Shown here piece after piece: positions 56,261-64,000 of a stretch of DNA of 64,000 bases. The position numbers were made by a program, and so were the translations under genes. This DNA comes from Bin80 sp965207565. Lineage in GTDB: Bacteria; Bacteroidota; Rhodothermia; Rhodothermales; Bin80. The stretch is taken from NCBI GenBank assembly GCA_965207565.1, contig CBDBMQ010000020.1, forward strand, positions 124,001 through 188,000, written 5' to 3'. The notes beneath the pieces are model-generated. The model was not told the origin of the DNA. It ran no database searches and was given only the letters and a program-made list of their open reading frames with translations. Each line of letters begins with the position of its first letter. Positions within the stretch are counted from its first letter, which is position 1.

Positions 56261-57865
56261 ATGAAACGCATGAATGAATTCACCGTGATGGCATTTTTGT
56301 ATCGCTGCTCATTCCCGTACTCTGTACTGCTTTGCCTGTTGCTTGGCAGCCTGTTTGCACTGCCTGCTAATCCAGCCCTGGCTCAGGGCAATCGCCTACT
56401 GCCTACGAATGACCATGCCTACGAATACATTGTGCGACTTCAACGCCGGGGGCACTTACTGGACTTGAATCCTACGTCCCTGCCCTATCGAAGAAAAGAG
56501 GTATGGGATGCACTGAGCCAAATAGACACCACACGACTGAACAGTTCAGAGCATCACTGGGTAGACCTACTTCAGCAAAAGCTCCGGCCACCTCCAACCT
56601 CTGATAATCAGGTTGCGGTCGGATATACGCTTATGCTGGGAACGGATGTGATTAACAGTGACCGCATTGATCCTGTACGCCCCAAAGGAGATGCAATCAA
56701 TTTCTATTGGCACGCCACCGTGGCTAGTGGCTACCTGGATGCCGGACCTGCGGTGGCAGAAATGTCCTTGTTTCACAGTCGCTATTATGACCGGGACCCC
56801 GACGGCATAGATGCTGGACTGCGCCTGATGGCACGAAGCGAACATTCCTATGTCGGTTGGAACCACCGCTGGATATCTGCCTACATCGGGCGATGGGACC
56901 TGCACTGGGGATCTCCTGGAGATGCCTCTACGGTCATCAGCAACAACGCACGCAGCCGTGATCAGGTATTCCTGCGAATTGGAGGGGATCGTGCATCGGT
57001 CACTGCTGTCCTGAGCGAGCTCGACAGCGCTACCGACGGACGATACTACACCGGACGGGCAGCAGACGATTCCGTCAAATTCGGCAGTACCCGCAGATTC
57101 CATGCTGCCCATCGCTGGGATTACCGTCCCACCAGAAAATTTATGCTCAGCTTCATGGAATCCGCGATCTATTCAAGCCCAGGAGCTTCACTCTCTCTGA
57201 AATATCTTAACCCCGTCAATCCATTCGCATTCGTCGTCGATAACGTTCCCAAAAATGATGACAACAATGGCTTTCTGGCCGGGCTCCTATGGGCGCAGTT
57301 CAAACGCCTGACACTTCAGGGCCAATTCATGGTTGATGATATTCGTCTACAGCCGAATACAGGACCAGAGACCATTACCTTTGTTCTGACGGGTTCTGCC
57401 GCCTATGCCCTGCCGAAAGCAGACTTGAAGTTGACGCTGGAAACCGTCACCTCAAGAGCCTACAATGCACCCCAGGTTGAGGGACAGTATATCTATCTCA
57501 ATCGGGGGCTGGCAACTCAGTTCAGTGACTATGTGCATACGTCTTTGTCCCTTGAGTTTTACATGGATCACCGGGTCCGGGGATTACGGTTTGGGCCGAA
57601 GGTGGACCTGTTGCTTCAGGGCGAGCGGGATATGCGCCAGCCATTCCCGGTAAAATCAGAATCTGTACGTAACCTCCTGGACGGTGACGTAGATCGCACC
57701 TTCCGAGGATCCATGAGACTCACGTATCAACCCATGCATTGGTGGTGGATTGCTGCGGATGGGGGCTATAACGTGACCAGTGATGATCAGCATCGGTTCA
57801 TTGGGCTCATCAACGCCGGAATCCTGCTTACACTTGACGGGACCCTCAAGCTTTGGGATTCGTGA
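56261..57865 (+). CDS. Capsule assembly Wzi-family outer-membrane protein
   Basis: 534 residues with a signal peptide (SVLLCLLLGSLFALPANPAL, cleavage after ALAQG near residue 42). Wzi-type beta-barrel is recognised from the N-terminal helix-and-barrel pattern: NDHAYEYIVRLQRRGHLLDL, GDAINFYWHATVASGYLDAG, YVGWNHRWISAYIGRWDLHW and SPGASLSLKYLNPVNPFAFV, with repeated aromatic strands to the C-terminus (LTLDGTLKLWDS). Wzi anchors capsule polysaccharide at the outer surface. It has an ATG at 56270 and 56288 as alternative starts. It overlaps the next gene and is divergent from the wbaP-like gene. Confidence 0.82.
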   Translation: MKRMNEFTVMAFLYRCSFPYSVLLCLLLGSLFALPANPALAQGNRLLPTNDHAYEYIVRLQRRGHLLDLNPTSLPYRRKEVWDALSQIDTTRLNSSEHHWVDLLQQKLRPPPTSDNQVAVGYTLMLGTDVINSDRIDPVRPKGDAINFYWHATVASGYLDAGPAVAEMSLFHSRYYDRDPDGIDAGLRLMARSEHSYVGWNHRWISAYIGRWDLHWGSPGDASTVISNNARSRDQVFLRIGGDRASVTAVLSELDSATDGRYYTGRAADDSVKFGSTRRFHAAHRWDYRPTRKFMLSFMESAIYSSPGASLSLKYLNPVNPFAFVVDNVPKNDDNNGFLAGLLWAQFKRLTLQGQFMVDDIRLQPNTGPETITFVLTGSAAYALPKADLKLTLETVTSRAYNAPQVEGQYIYLNRGLATQFSDYVHTSLSLEFYMDHRVRGLRFGPKVDLLLQGERDMRQPFPVKSESVRNLLDGDVDRTFRGSMRLTYQPMHWWWIAADGGYNVTSDDQHRFIGLINAGILLTLDGTLKLWDS

Positions 57866-58431
57866 GACATATTCTGGCCATCCTGACCTTGATCCTGGTC
57901 GCTGCCGATTGCCTCGCACAGGCGCCCTTCAGCGGATTGGAGTTCCGTATTCAAGGAACCCACAACGTGAATCGAAGCCTTTTACACGATTACTGGCATC
58001 CTGCAAGCGGGGCGAAAGTGTCTGTTGCGACACCATTTTATGCAGGGGACTGGGAGGTCAACCTGGGCATTCATCGCTTCAATGGTTCCGCTGACGTCCC
58101 TGGATTTGGAGCACTCTGGATCAGCTCTGGCTGGGGACTTAAAATTCCGGTGACCCACCGGATGACACTCAAGCCGGGAATTGGAGTCGGGAATTACCGG
58201 ATGTCGTTTGACGAATCCGTCACCGGCTATTCTGGAGAAAGCCGTGAAAGTGATTTTGTCGGCAATATTGGGATATTGGTCTCACTGGATGTTGGTCGCA
58301 GATGGTTTTTGTTTAGTCAAGCCGAATACCTTCGCGTTCAGACCCAACCCTTGATGCACTTATGGTTTATTTCAGCAGGGATTGGTCTCCAAGTAAACAC
58401 AGGAAAACTCCTGCAAACCCTTCTGGAGTAA
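57862..58431 (+). CDS. Small outer-membrane beta-barrel protein
   Basis: About 189 residues. I prefer the GTG at 57862, which overlaps the preceding stop as GTGA and leads directly into the signal peptide (RHILAILTLILVAADCLAQA). A TTG at 57853 is the other option. The mature part is all strand-like: FSGLEFRIQGTHNVNRSLLH, WEVNLGIHRFNGSADVPGFG, WGLKIPVTHRMTLKPGIGVG, RRWFLFSQAEYLRVQTQP, ending HLWFISAGIGLQVNTGKLL. An 8-strand OmpA/OmpW-like barrel is plausible but no specific family is recognised. It overlaps the next start as TAATG. Confidence 0.7.
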   Translation: MRHILAILTLILVAADCLAQAPFSGLEFRIQGTHNVNRSLLHDYWHPASGAKVSVATPFYAGDWEVNLGIHRFNGSADVPGFGALWISSGWGLKIPVTHRMTLKPGIGVGNYRMSFDESVTGYSGESRESDFVGNIGILVSLDVGRRWFLFSQAEYLRVQTQPLMHLWFISAGIGLQVNTGKLLQTLLE

Positions 58432-60323
58432 TGCGTTGCCCGTGGAAGACCTGTTTCTGCGCCCTTATCGCACTTGGATCTGGGATCTTCAGCACCTCCG
58501 CTCAGGTACTGACTGCGGATGATCTTGTTAGAGCGGGAATCACCCGACTCAGTGACATTCTGGAACTCGCAGATGACTGGGTTGGCAGCTCTACTGAGGG
58601 ATATCACTGGGCGATTGCTCCGTTGGGTACTTCCTGGGAGGCCAGCCCTGACTGGAGTCTGTTCATTGATGGGCAACCGATCAATCTACAGGCACTGAAC
58701 CAACAGAGCCTCAATGTACTGCCTCTGACGATTGCGGAGATCTGCAAAGTACAACTGCACGCGCATCCTGTAGTCATCTATGGAGTCCTGGCTTCTGGCG
58801 GTGCCATTCAGATTACCCGATGCATCCCCCGAACCGGGATTACCCTTGCAGGACAGCTTAGTGCGGGCAATGAGACTGGTGATCCCGGACCGTACCGGTA
58901 TACGAATTTTGGGGGCTCGAATGTGGATCGCACGGGCCCTACGATCCATAGCGGCCTGGCGGTCGCTTCGAAAGATAGATTCGTCCAGATTACGGGAGCT
59001 GTAGACGAACACCATGCAACCGATCCACGCATTCGCCCAAGAGTCCTTCAGCTCTACCAAGGCGAAAAAGATGCGCGCATTCTTCACCGGGCACTGGGGC
59101 TTAGTGCTCGGCTGCTTGACTACAGAATCAGCGCGGGTACCAGTCGAGTGGAAGACTTGGGGTTTCTTCCCTTCATGGGAAGAGAGATTCCCATGGATCA
59201 GGAGATCTCATATGCGTCTGCATCTTTCTCCCGAAATAAATTCAGCTATTCATTATCGGGCAGTTCAACCGCACTGAGTACGCGGGAGAATCCAGAATCT
59301 GTGTCCGTTGAGTTTACGCAGAGACAACTTTATGTACGCACCTCTCTTCGTACATCAAAGCTTGAGTATGGAGCCAGTGCTGTACTCGCCGATGCGCGCT
59401 TTGGCCCCAATCAAAAACGTGACGGCCTGAGCACATTGCGTTTGGACGCCACCTTCGAGACCGACCACACGTCTCCCTTCAAGATGAAAGCCATGTCTGC
59501 ATTCGCGCTTGATGATGGCATACTGGGCTACGAGTGGTTTACGCATGCATGGCATGAAGAAAGCGGGATTGGTTTACGACTTCTGATCCGGCGCCGGTCG
59601 TTGGCTTCCAGAATCAACTTTGCCAATTGGATCACGCGCGAGCACCGCCCGCAGGACGCAGAGTTCCGTTTCCAGCATCTGGATCCACGCAAACGAGAGG
59701 CCCTTTACTCTGCCGATCTGGACTGGGAGACAGGGAACAGGATGAAGTTATACCTAAGTAGTGGGGTGCGCAAATTCAAGGATTCTGTGCGCCCGTTCAC
59801 CGAATCTACACTGGACTCAACCCGAACTTACCTGCAAGCCGTAACCCACATCGTATCTACCGGGGGAAATGTTGCCCGCACGAGTCTACAGGTCCATTAC
59901 CCTCTGACCCAATATCTCACTCTCAAGGTTTACAGCACCTATGCTTACCCGTGGTCAAGCATGCATACCTTCCGGGATGCATGGCATCATCGTCTGCAGG
60001 CAGGCATGCGGGGCGAGTTTCGCCCCAATGACCGGTTCAGCCTTGATCTGAGGCTTCGCTACGTTGGCGCGAGTGCATGGCATGCGTTCGAGAGGGCTGC
60101 CAAGGAAAACCCCGAGTTTTATGCAATGCGACTGCCTGGCACAGTCCACCTTCACCTGACTGTACAAAAAAGATTTTGGGGAAACCGGCTCCGCATGAGT
60201 GCCACAATGCGAAATGTGCTGGATCACCCCCACATCACTCACCCCGCGGGTGCCCGAACGCGTGCGTTGTTTCAAGTAACTCTGCAGTATTTATTTCAAG
60301 TGAGGAATACCGCTTCGCCTTGA
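58431..60323 (+). CDS. TonB-dependent-receptor-like outer-membrane protein
   Basis: 630 residues from the ATG at 58431, which sits in TAATG with the preceding gene and gives a signal peptide (CFCALIALGSGIFSTSAQ). The frame is open upstream to 58362. A short plug-like domain follows: LTADDLVRAGITRLSDILEL, WSLFIDGQPINLQALNQQSL, LPLTIAEICKVQLHAHPVVI, LASGGAIQITRC. The rest is a long barrel of amphipathic strands, closing with MSATMRNVLDHPHITHPAGA and LFQVTLQYLFQV. No clear TonB box or carboxypeptidase-like domain is seen. It may import a ligand or be an export partner of the Wzi protein. Third gene of a coupled trio. Confidence 0.78.
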   Translation: MRCPWKTCFCALIALGSGIFSTSAQVLTADDLVRAGITRLSDILELADDWVGSSTEGYHWAIAPLGTSWEASPDWSLFIDGQPINLQALNQQSLNVLPLTIAEICKVQLHAHPVVIYGVLASGGAIQITRCIPRTGITLAGQLSAGNETGDPGPYRYTNFGGSNVDRTGPTIHSGLAVASKDRFVQITGAVDEHHATDPRIRPRVLQLYQGEKDARILHRALGLSARLLDYRISAGTSRVEDLGFLPFMGREIPMDQEISYASASFSRNKFSYSLSGSSTALSTRENPESVSVEFTQRQLYVRTSLRTSKLEYGASAVLADARFGPNQKRDGLSTLRLDATFETDHTSPFKMKAMSAFALDDGILGYEWFTHAWHEESGIGLRLLIRRRSLASRINFANWITREHRPQDAEFRFQHLDPRKREALYSADLDWETGNRMKLYLSSGVRKFKDSVRPFTESTLDSTRTYLQAVTHIVSTGGNVARTSLQVHYPLTQYLTLKVYSTYAYPWSSMHTFRDAWHHRLQAGMRGEFRPNDRFSLDLRLRYVGASAWHAFERAAKENPEFYAMRLPGTVHLHLTVQKRFWGNRLRMSATMRNVLDHPHITHPAGARTRALFQVTLQYLFQVRNTASP

Positions 60324-60547
60324 TCTCTCTGGTTCTATCCCGAATCCAGTGTAATTGGTGTCCATCTCCGTCCGGGAATACCAGAAGACGAGGTAGATTT
60401 GGATGGAAAATGGCCGATTTGGGCCCTAACATCGCCAAATTGAAGCCAGAAATCCATAAATTGACGTGAGGTGTTAGTCGGTATGCGGCTGAATTTGTAA
60501 CCTTGCCATTGAACCAAGTTGGAATGAATCACTTTGGAAGTCAGTTA

Positions 60548-62473
60548 ATGGGGAATTCAAAACCCCTGATATCACTCGTAGTAATCATCCCTCTGATTTT
60601 GCCGATGCTTTCAGGGCTCGCAATTTCGATTCCAAGAAGCGTTAATCCTTCCATTGAGGATTTCCCTGTTGAGGTGAATCATGAAAATGTGATCGTTGAG
60701 TTTAAGGAATTCTCCCCTTCCAACTCACAAAAAAAGGAATTGTATTCCAGTCACGACGTTATCCGAATCAGCCATCTCGGTTCCCCTAAAACTGATCCAA
60801 TAGTGCGTCAGACTACCTACATCTATGCATCTCTGAACAAAAATTCACTGCCATCAACCATGAATCCATGGTTGTGGACCCGAAATCAAACTGACCAAGT
60901 CTGCGAAGATATCAACACAGCGAATGTTACGGTTCTTCAACGAGTCAAGGGAATTGGGCGCACCAAAGCACAGGCCATCATTGATTACCGTAATCAACAT
61001 GGACCGTTTCAATCCTTGGATGAATTGACTCAAGTCAAAGGTATTGGGGCGGCCACTGTTGAAAATTTTCGAACGGCCGGATTTTGCGTGCAAGGAGCCA
61101 ACAGCACAGCTGAGATTCAAGGTAGCCAACCAAACTCCGCAGTCAATGACTCAACCGTGAACAGCAATAACTGTGATAACATAAATACCGCGAACGCTAC
61201 GGATCTCCAGCGAGTTAATAGAATTGGCGCTGTCAAAGCACAGGCCATTATTGCCTATCGCGATCAACACGGACCGTTTCAGTCCCTAGATCAACTGACT
61301 CGTGTCAGAGGCATTGGCCCAGCCACTCTCGAAAATTTCCGCAGGGCTGGCTTCTGTGTACCAATATCCACCGAAACAAGCAATACCCCAACACAAGCCT
61401 CGCTAAACAACTCAACAATCACAGATAACAACTGTAATAATATTAACATCGCGAATGCTGCAGACCTTCAGCGGGTCAATAGAATTGGCGTTGTTAAAGC
61501 CCAAGCCATCATTGATTACCGTAATCAACACGGACCATTCCGATCCCTGGACGAACTGACTCGCGTCAGAGGTATTGGCCCAGTCACTCTTGAAAATTTC
61601 CGCAGGGCTGGCTTTTGCGCGCCGACATCCACCAGCGGAAATGCCAGCCTCAATGGTCCGCTATATTCCACATTAAATGACCCCACTGCGTCTGACAACA
61701 TCTGTAAGGACATAAATACCGCGAATGCTGCAACCCTTCAGCGTGCCTATGGAATTGACCCTGTCGGAGCCGCGGCGATTATTGATTATCGTAATCAACA
61801 CGGACCATTCATGTCTCTGAATGCATTACGTAACATCAAGGGAATAGACCCAGCTAAGTTTAATAATTTTCAGGAGTCTGTATTTTGTAGCCATACATTC
61901 AATGCCGTCGCAGATTCAGCCGTTCACCTCTCAAATCCGCCAGGAACATCTTCCAATCACACCTCACCCCTGCCCTATCACAGAAGCTTGTATGGAGGCT
62001 GGTTGGACACTGATAATGACTGTCAAAATACACGACACGAAATCTTGATCGCCGAGAGCCGCGTTGAGGCAAGCCTTGATGAAACCGGATGCATCGTGAT
62101 TGCAGGCGAATGGTATGATCCTTACTTGGATAGCCTTATTACTGATCCAAGTATGATTGATATTGACCACTTCATACCGCTCGCAGAGGCGCATCGCAGT
62201 GGAGGGGCAAAATGGGATGATCGCACACGTTATTCTTTTGGAAATGACCTGAGTGAGAATGGAGTACTGATCCCTGTTTCAGCCAGTGTGAACCGATCAA
62301 AGGGGCATCGAGACCCCGCAGATTGGCTCCCGCCAAACACGACCTATCACTGTCAATATGTTGACCGATGGGTTACACTCAAGGAAACTTGGAGATTAAC
62401 TATGGATTACGCTGAGCGTCAAGCTGTAATGGACATACAAGGTAACTGCAGACCAGACATTGAGACGCCCTGA
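60548..62473 (+). CDS. Secreted nuclease: four ComEA-like HhH modules fused to an HNH domain
   Basis: 641 residues from the ATG at 60548, preceded by GGAAG about 9 bases upstream and followed by an export signal (PLISLVVIIPLILPMLSGLAI); TTG 60503 and ATG 60524 are alternatives. Four helix-hairpin-helix modules begin near 60902, 61172, 61433 and 61703. Each reads like C-DINTAN-LQRVKGIG-KAQAIIDYRNQHGPF with a second hairpin VKGIG and ends GFC, so each is bracketed by two cysteines 61 residues apart. Module 4 is degenerate (GID). The C-terminal domain (from about 61990) matches the HNH/DUF1524 group of secreted nucleases: IDIDHFIPLAEAHRSGGAKW, FGNDLSENGVLIPVSASVNR, SKGHRDPADWLPPN. Probable role: binding and cutting extracellular or incoming DNA. 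Stands alone. Confidence 0.85.
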   Translation: MGNSKPLISLVVIIPLILPMLSGLAISIPRSVNPSIEDFPVEVNHENVIVEFKEFSPSNSQKKELYSSHDVIRISHLGSPKTDPIVRQTTYIYASLNKNSLPSTMNPWLWTRNQTDQVCEDINTANVTVLQRVKGIGRTKAQAIIDYRNQHGPFQSLDELTQVKGIGAATVENFRTAGFCVQGANSTAEIQGSQPNSAVNDSTVNSNNCDNINTANATDLQRVNRIGAVKAQAIIAYRDQHGPFQSLDQLTRVRGIGPATLENFRRAGFCVPISTETSNTPTQASLNNSTITDNNCNNINIANAADLQRVNRIGVVKAQAIIDYRNQHGPFRSLDELTRVRGIGPVTLENFRRAGFCAPTSTSGNASLNGPLYSTLNDPTASDNICKDINTANAATLQRAYGIDPVGAAAIIDYRNQHGPFMSLNALRNIKGIDPAKFNNFQESVFCSHTFNAVADSAVHLSNPPGTSSNHTSPLPYHRSLYGGWLDTDNDCQNTRHEILIAESRVEASLDETGCIVIAGEWYDPYLDSLITDPSMIDIDHFIPLAEAHRSGGAKWDDRTRYSFGNDLSENGVLIPVSASVNRSKGHRDPADWLPPNTTYHCQYVDRWVTLKETWRLTMDYAERQAVMDIQGNCRPDIETP

Positions 62474-62584
62474 ACTGGCGATGCAGCTCAGTTAGGGAGC
62501 CCCGTGAACTAGGCTTTTGATTCGCCCAATCTCCAAAGCAGTATGATCAGAAAGCCGTCTGATTTACTATTGAACTGAACTGCT

Positions 62585-62613
62585 CCCCGTTGTTGTAATT
62601 GTCAACAACGGGG
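62585..62613 (+). terminator. Strong hairpin downstream of the HhH-HNH gene
   Basis: Perfect 11-bp stem CCCCGTTGTTG / CAACAACGGGG with a 7-base loop TAATTGT, 112 bases after the stop. No T-tract follows (AATACGACG), so it is either a non-canonical terminator or a transcript-end stabiliser. A second small inverted repeat TACTG/CAGTA lies at about 62636. Confidence 0.5.
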
Positions 62614-62726
62614 AATACGACGTGAGTAGTACTTACTGGTCGATCAGTAATTAATTTTCAAACGAATCCCCAATATTACCTCTATGAAAATATCATTCTA
62701 CCCTGGAAATTAATCTGCAAATTCCG

Positions 62727-63143
62727 ATGATTAACTACACTAAATTTCGTCTATCTCTCAAATGCCTGGAGAAGCAACATGAGAACTATTTGCAACAGCC
62801 CCCGACATCCTCGGCCCTGAATCGGGAGGCGGTCACAGAATCAGTTATCCAGCGTTTTAAAGTTTGCTATGAATGCCTGTGGAAGGTGATGAAAAGATAT
62901 CTGATTGAGGAGTTTGGGATTGCTAAGGCCCCAAATAGCCCTAAGCCGGTCTTGAGACTTGCCAGTGAAAACGATCTACTTTCTGGATCTCTGGCACAAT
63001 GGTTTAATTATGCAGACGCCCGGACTGATACATCCCATGACTACGACGGCCAGAAAGCTCAGACCTGTATTTCACTCGTGCCCAATTTTATAGATGATGC
63101 CGTTCAACTCTACGAGACCATGACCGGAGAACCATGGACATAA
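62727..63143 (+). CDS. HEPN-type nucleotidyltransferase substrate-binding protein (HI0074/HepT-like)
   Basis: 138-residue helical protein of the HI0074 family, the partner of small MNT nucleotidyltransferases. YTKFRLSLKCLEKQHENYLQ, ESVIQRFKVCYECLWKVMKR and YLIEEFGIAK are typical helices. ADARTDTSHDYDGQKA carries an R-x4-H-x-Y motif (Arg, His, Tyr), the HEPN RNase signature, so the protein could be the toxin of a HEPN/MNT pair. It overlaps the next gene by 10 bases. Confidence 0.85.
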   Translation: MINYTKFRLSLKCLEKQHENYLQQPPTSSALNREAVTESVIQRFKVCYECLWKVMKRYLIEEFGIAKAPNSPKPVLRLASENDLLSGSLAQWFNYADARTDTSHDYDGQKAQTCISLVPNFIDDAVQLYETMTGEPWT

Positions 63144-63442
63144 CTACACAGGCGATTGACATGAGTACAGACGAACTCAGGACTGTCCGAAAGCTGCTTG
63201 ATCTATATCTCCCAGACACGCCCGCCTGGGTCTATGGATCCCGCGTGAAGCGGATCTCCAATTCCAAATCTGATCTGGATCTTGTGGTTTTTGCAACACC
63301 TGAGCAGCGGCCGCAGGTTCATGACTTGCGAGAAGCATTTGAAGAGAGTGATCTACTATTCCGTGTTGACCTGTTTCTATGGGATGATCTACCGCAAGCA
63401 TTCAAGAAGCAGATCAAGGAAAGGCATGTGGCTTTGAGGTAG
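63134..63442 (+). CDS. MNT-type nucleotidyltransferase (HI0073/MntA-like)
   Basis: 102-residue minimal nucleotidyltransferase. The catalytic pattern VYGSRVKRISNSKSDLDLVV gives GS plus the two metal-binding Asp residues of DLD, with a third Asp in FRVDLFLWDD. In characterised pairs the MNT protein neutralises the HEPN toxin, in some cases by adenylylating its tyrosine. Typical small size. ATG at 63134 lies inside the upstream gene; a downstream ATG at 63161 is possible. Confidence 0.85.
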   Translation: MDITTQAIDMSTDELRTVRKLLDLYLPDTPAWVYGSRVKRISNSKSDLDLVVFATPEQRPQVHDLREAFEESDLLFRVDLFLWDDLPQAFKKQIKERHVALR

Positions 63443-63636
63443 GGGGACTAAATATGCCCTTCAAGTCTCCTCTATTTTCCTGTGATCCTTCTGCTCATTG
63501 TCCAATGCGTCCAGGAATGAAAATCCATTCCCGGGCGGCCACTAAAACATACACTGCCAGACAAACTCATTAGAGCTTCAGGGGCAGCGATCTGGATCCG
63601 AAGAATCGTTCAGCTGCGCGCATATTGTGACAAAAT

Positions 63637-63909
63637 ATGGAACAGACCTTAACCCTGCAACAAACCGGAATGCTGCCGCAGACCGACCGGGGGCTGCGCG
63701 TATTGAACTATCTGAATTCGCTGATGGCACGGGTTCGCCCCGTGATTCCTGCTGGCCCTGCCTATCAACATATCCCACGCCTGTGTGCCGGATTGCTGGA
63801 ACTTGAACCCCAGTTGCGCCGTGTAGCCCATGTTGCGCACCTTCCTGCATTCCGCAAATCTCTTAGAACCCTTCATAAAAACTGCCCGCCCGCTCATGCC
63901 CGCTCGTAA
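63637..63909 (+). CDS. Unrecognised small protein
   Basis: 90 residues, MEQTLTLQQTGMLPQTDRGL at the start, then an apparently helical middle (LNYLNSLMARVRPVIPAGPA, LCAGLLELEPQLRRVAHVAH) and a basic tail. No family recognised and no clear ribosome site. Its stop overlaps the next start by 14 bases, which supports both as real and co-transcribed. The gap 63443-63636 shows nothing else. Confidence 0.35.
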   Translation: MEQTLTLQQTGMLPQTDRGLRVLNYLNSLMARVRPVIPAGPAYQHIPRLCAGLLELEPQLRRVAHVAHLPAFRKSLRTLHKNCPPAHARS

Positions 63910-64000
63910 AAGCGAATACCCAACTCCTGAACCCCGCCCGATCTATGAGCAATGGGTGACCCAGCATCCTGAATATTCCGCTGCCTTATTTCAATCGGAG
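63896..64000 (+). CDS. Partial ORF running off the window
   Basis: Starts at ATG 63896 (MPARKSEYPTPEPRPIYEQW) and is open to the window end, 35 codons. Polar, proline-rich beginning. Too little sequence to assign. Overlaps the preceding small ORF. Confidence 0.35.
   Translation, partial: MPARKSEYPTPEPRPIYEQWVTQHPEYSAALFQSE

Noticed and set aside
60324..60502. Possible IS end in the gap before the HhH-HNH gene
   Set aside because: Weak resemblance to the IS1634 right-end region over a few words only; no inverted partner found.

Overview
The window looks like a chromosomal segment of a mid-GC, aerobic, Gram-negative bacterium of the FCB group, most likely a Rhodothermota/Balneolota-type lineage. 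The main reason is one 12-gene block encoding alternative complex III (ActA-F) directly followed by an A2-type caa3 oxidase, an arrangement known from Rhodothermus and Salinibacter relatives. A capsule-type Wzi protein, a TonB-receptor-like barrel and a large surface barrel protein confirm an outer membrane. The lineage call is inference from gene content, not from a marker gene.

Layout. 1-6.9 kb is a mobile-element patch: a truncated DNA cytosine methyltransferase remnant, two complete but unrelated IS21-family elements (1051-3711 and 4057-6673), and fragments of older coding sequence, one of which was split by the second IS (6-bp target duplication AACGGG). 6.9-9.2 kb carries class I fructose-bisphosphate aldolase and a FAD oxidoreductase. 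A tRNA-Arg(ACG) at 9204 is followed by a 1.7-kb insert carrying a frameshifted PQQ-type sugar dehydrogenase and closed by a 45-nt copy of the tRNA 3' half, a miniature tRNA-associated island. 11-19.5 kb holds sugar metabolism (KDG kinase, DASS transporter, xylulokinase), the tRNA t6A genes tsaD-tsaB-tsaE, a DUF4399 lipoprotein and a photolyase. Many of these genes are frameshifted, almost always by plus or minus one base in a homopolymer. Because tsaD and tsaE are normally essential, sequencing or assembly error is a serious alternative to real decay.

19.7-35 kb is intact: a periplasmic binding lipoprotein, then (minus strand) actA-B-C-D-E-F, a small membrane protein, SCO, coxB-A-C-D. Together these would oxidise menaquinol in ACIII, pass electrons through cytochrome c domains to CuA, and reduce oxygen. 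A MATE exporter and a divergent LVIVD beta-propeller protein follow.

37.1-47.6 kb is one giant gene for a Calx-beta-repeat protein with a C-terminal autotransporter-like barrel (about 2,780 residues if repaired). It is interrupted by a complete IS1634-type element (38787-40935) whose precise excision restores the frame, and by one single-base frameshift near 43.33 kb. A degenerate 3' fragment of the same IS type lies just upstream of the gene start.

48.2-55.9 kb is a compact housekeeping run (wbaP-like, fused 2-oxoacid dehydrogenase E1, bcp, gatB, a thioredoxin-fold protein, tpiA). 56.2-60.3 kb is a translationally coupled envelope trio (Wzi, small barrel, TonB-receptor-like). 60.5-62.5 kb encodes the most unusual single protein of the window: a putatively secreted nuclease with four cysteine-bracketed ComEA-like helix-hairpin-helix modules fused to an HNH domain. 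A HEPN/MNT toxin-antitoxin-like pair and two unrecognised small ORFs finish the window.
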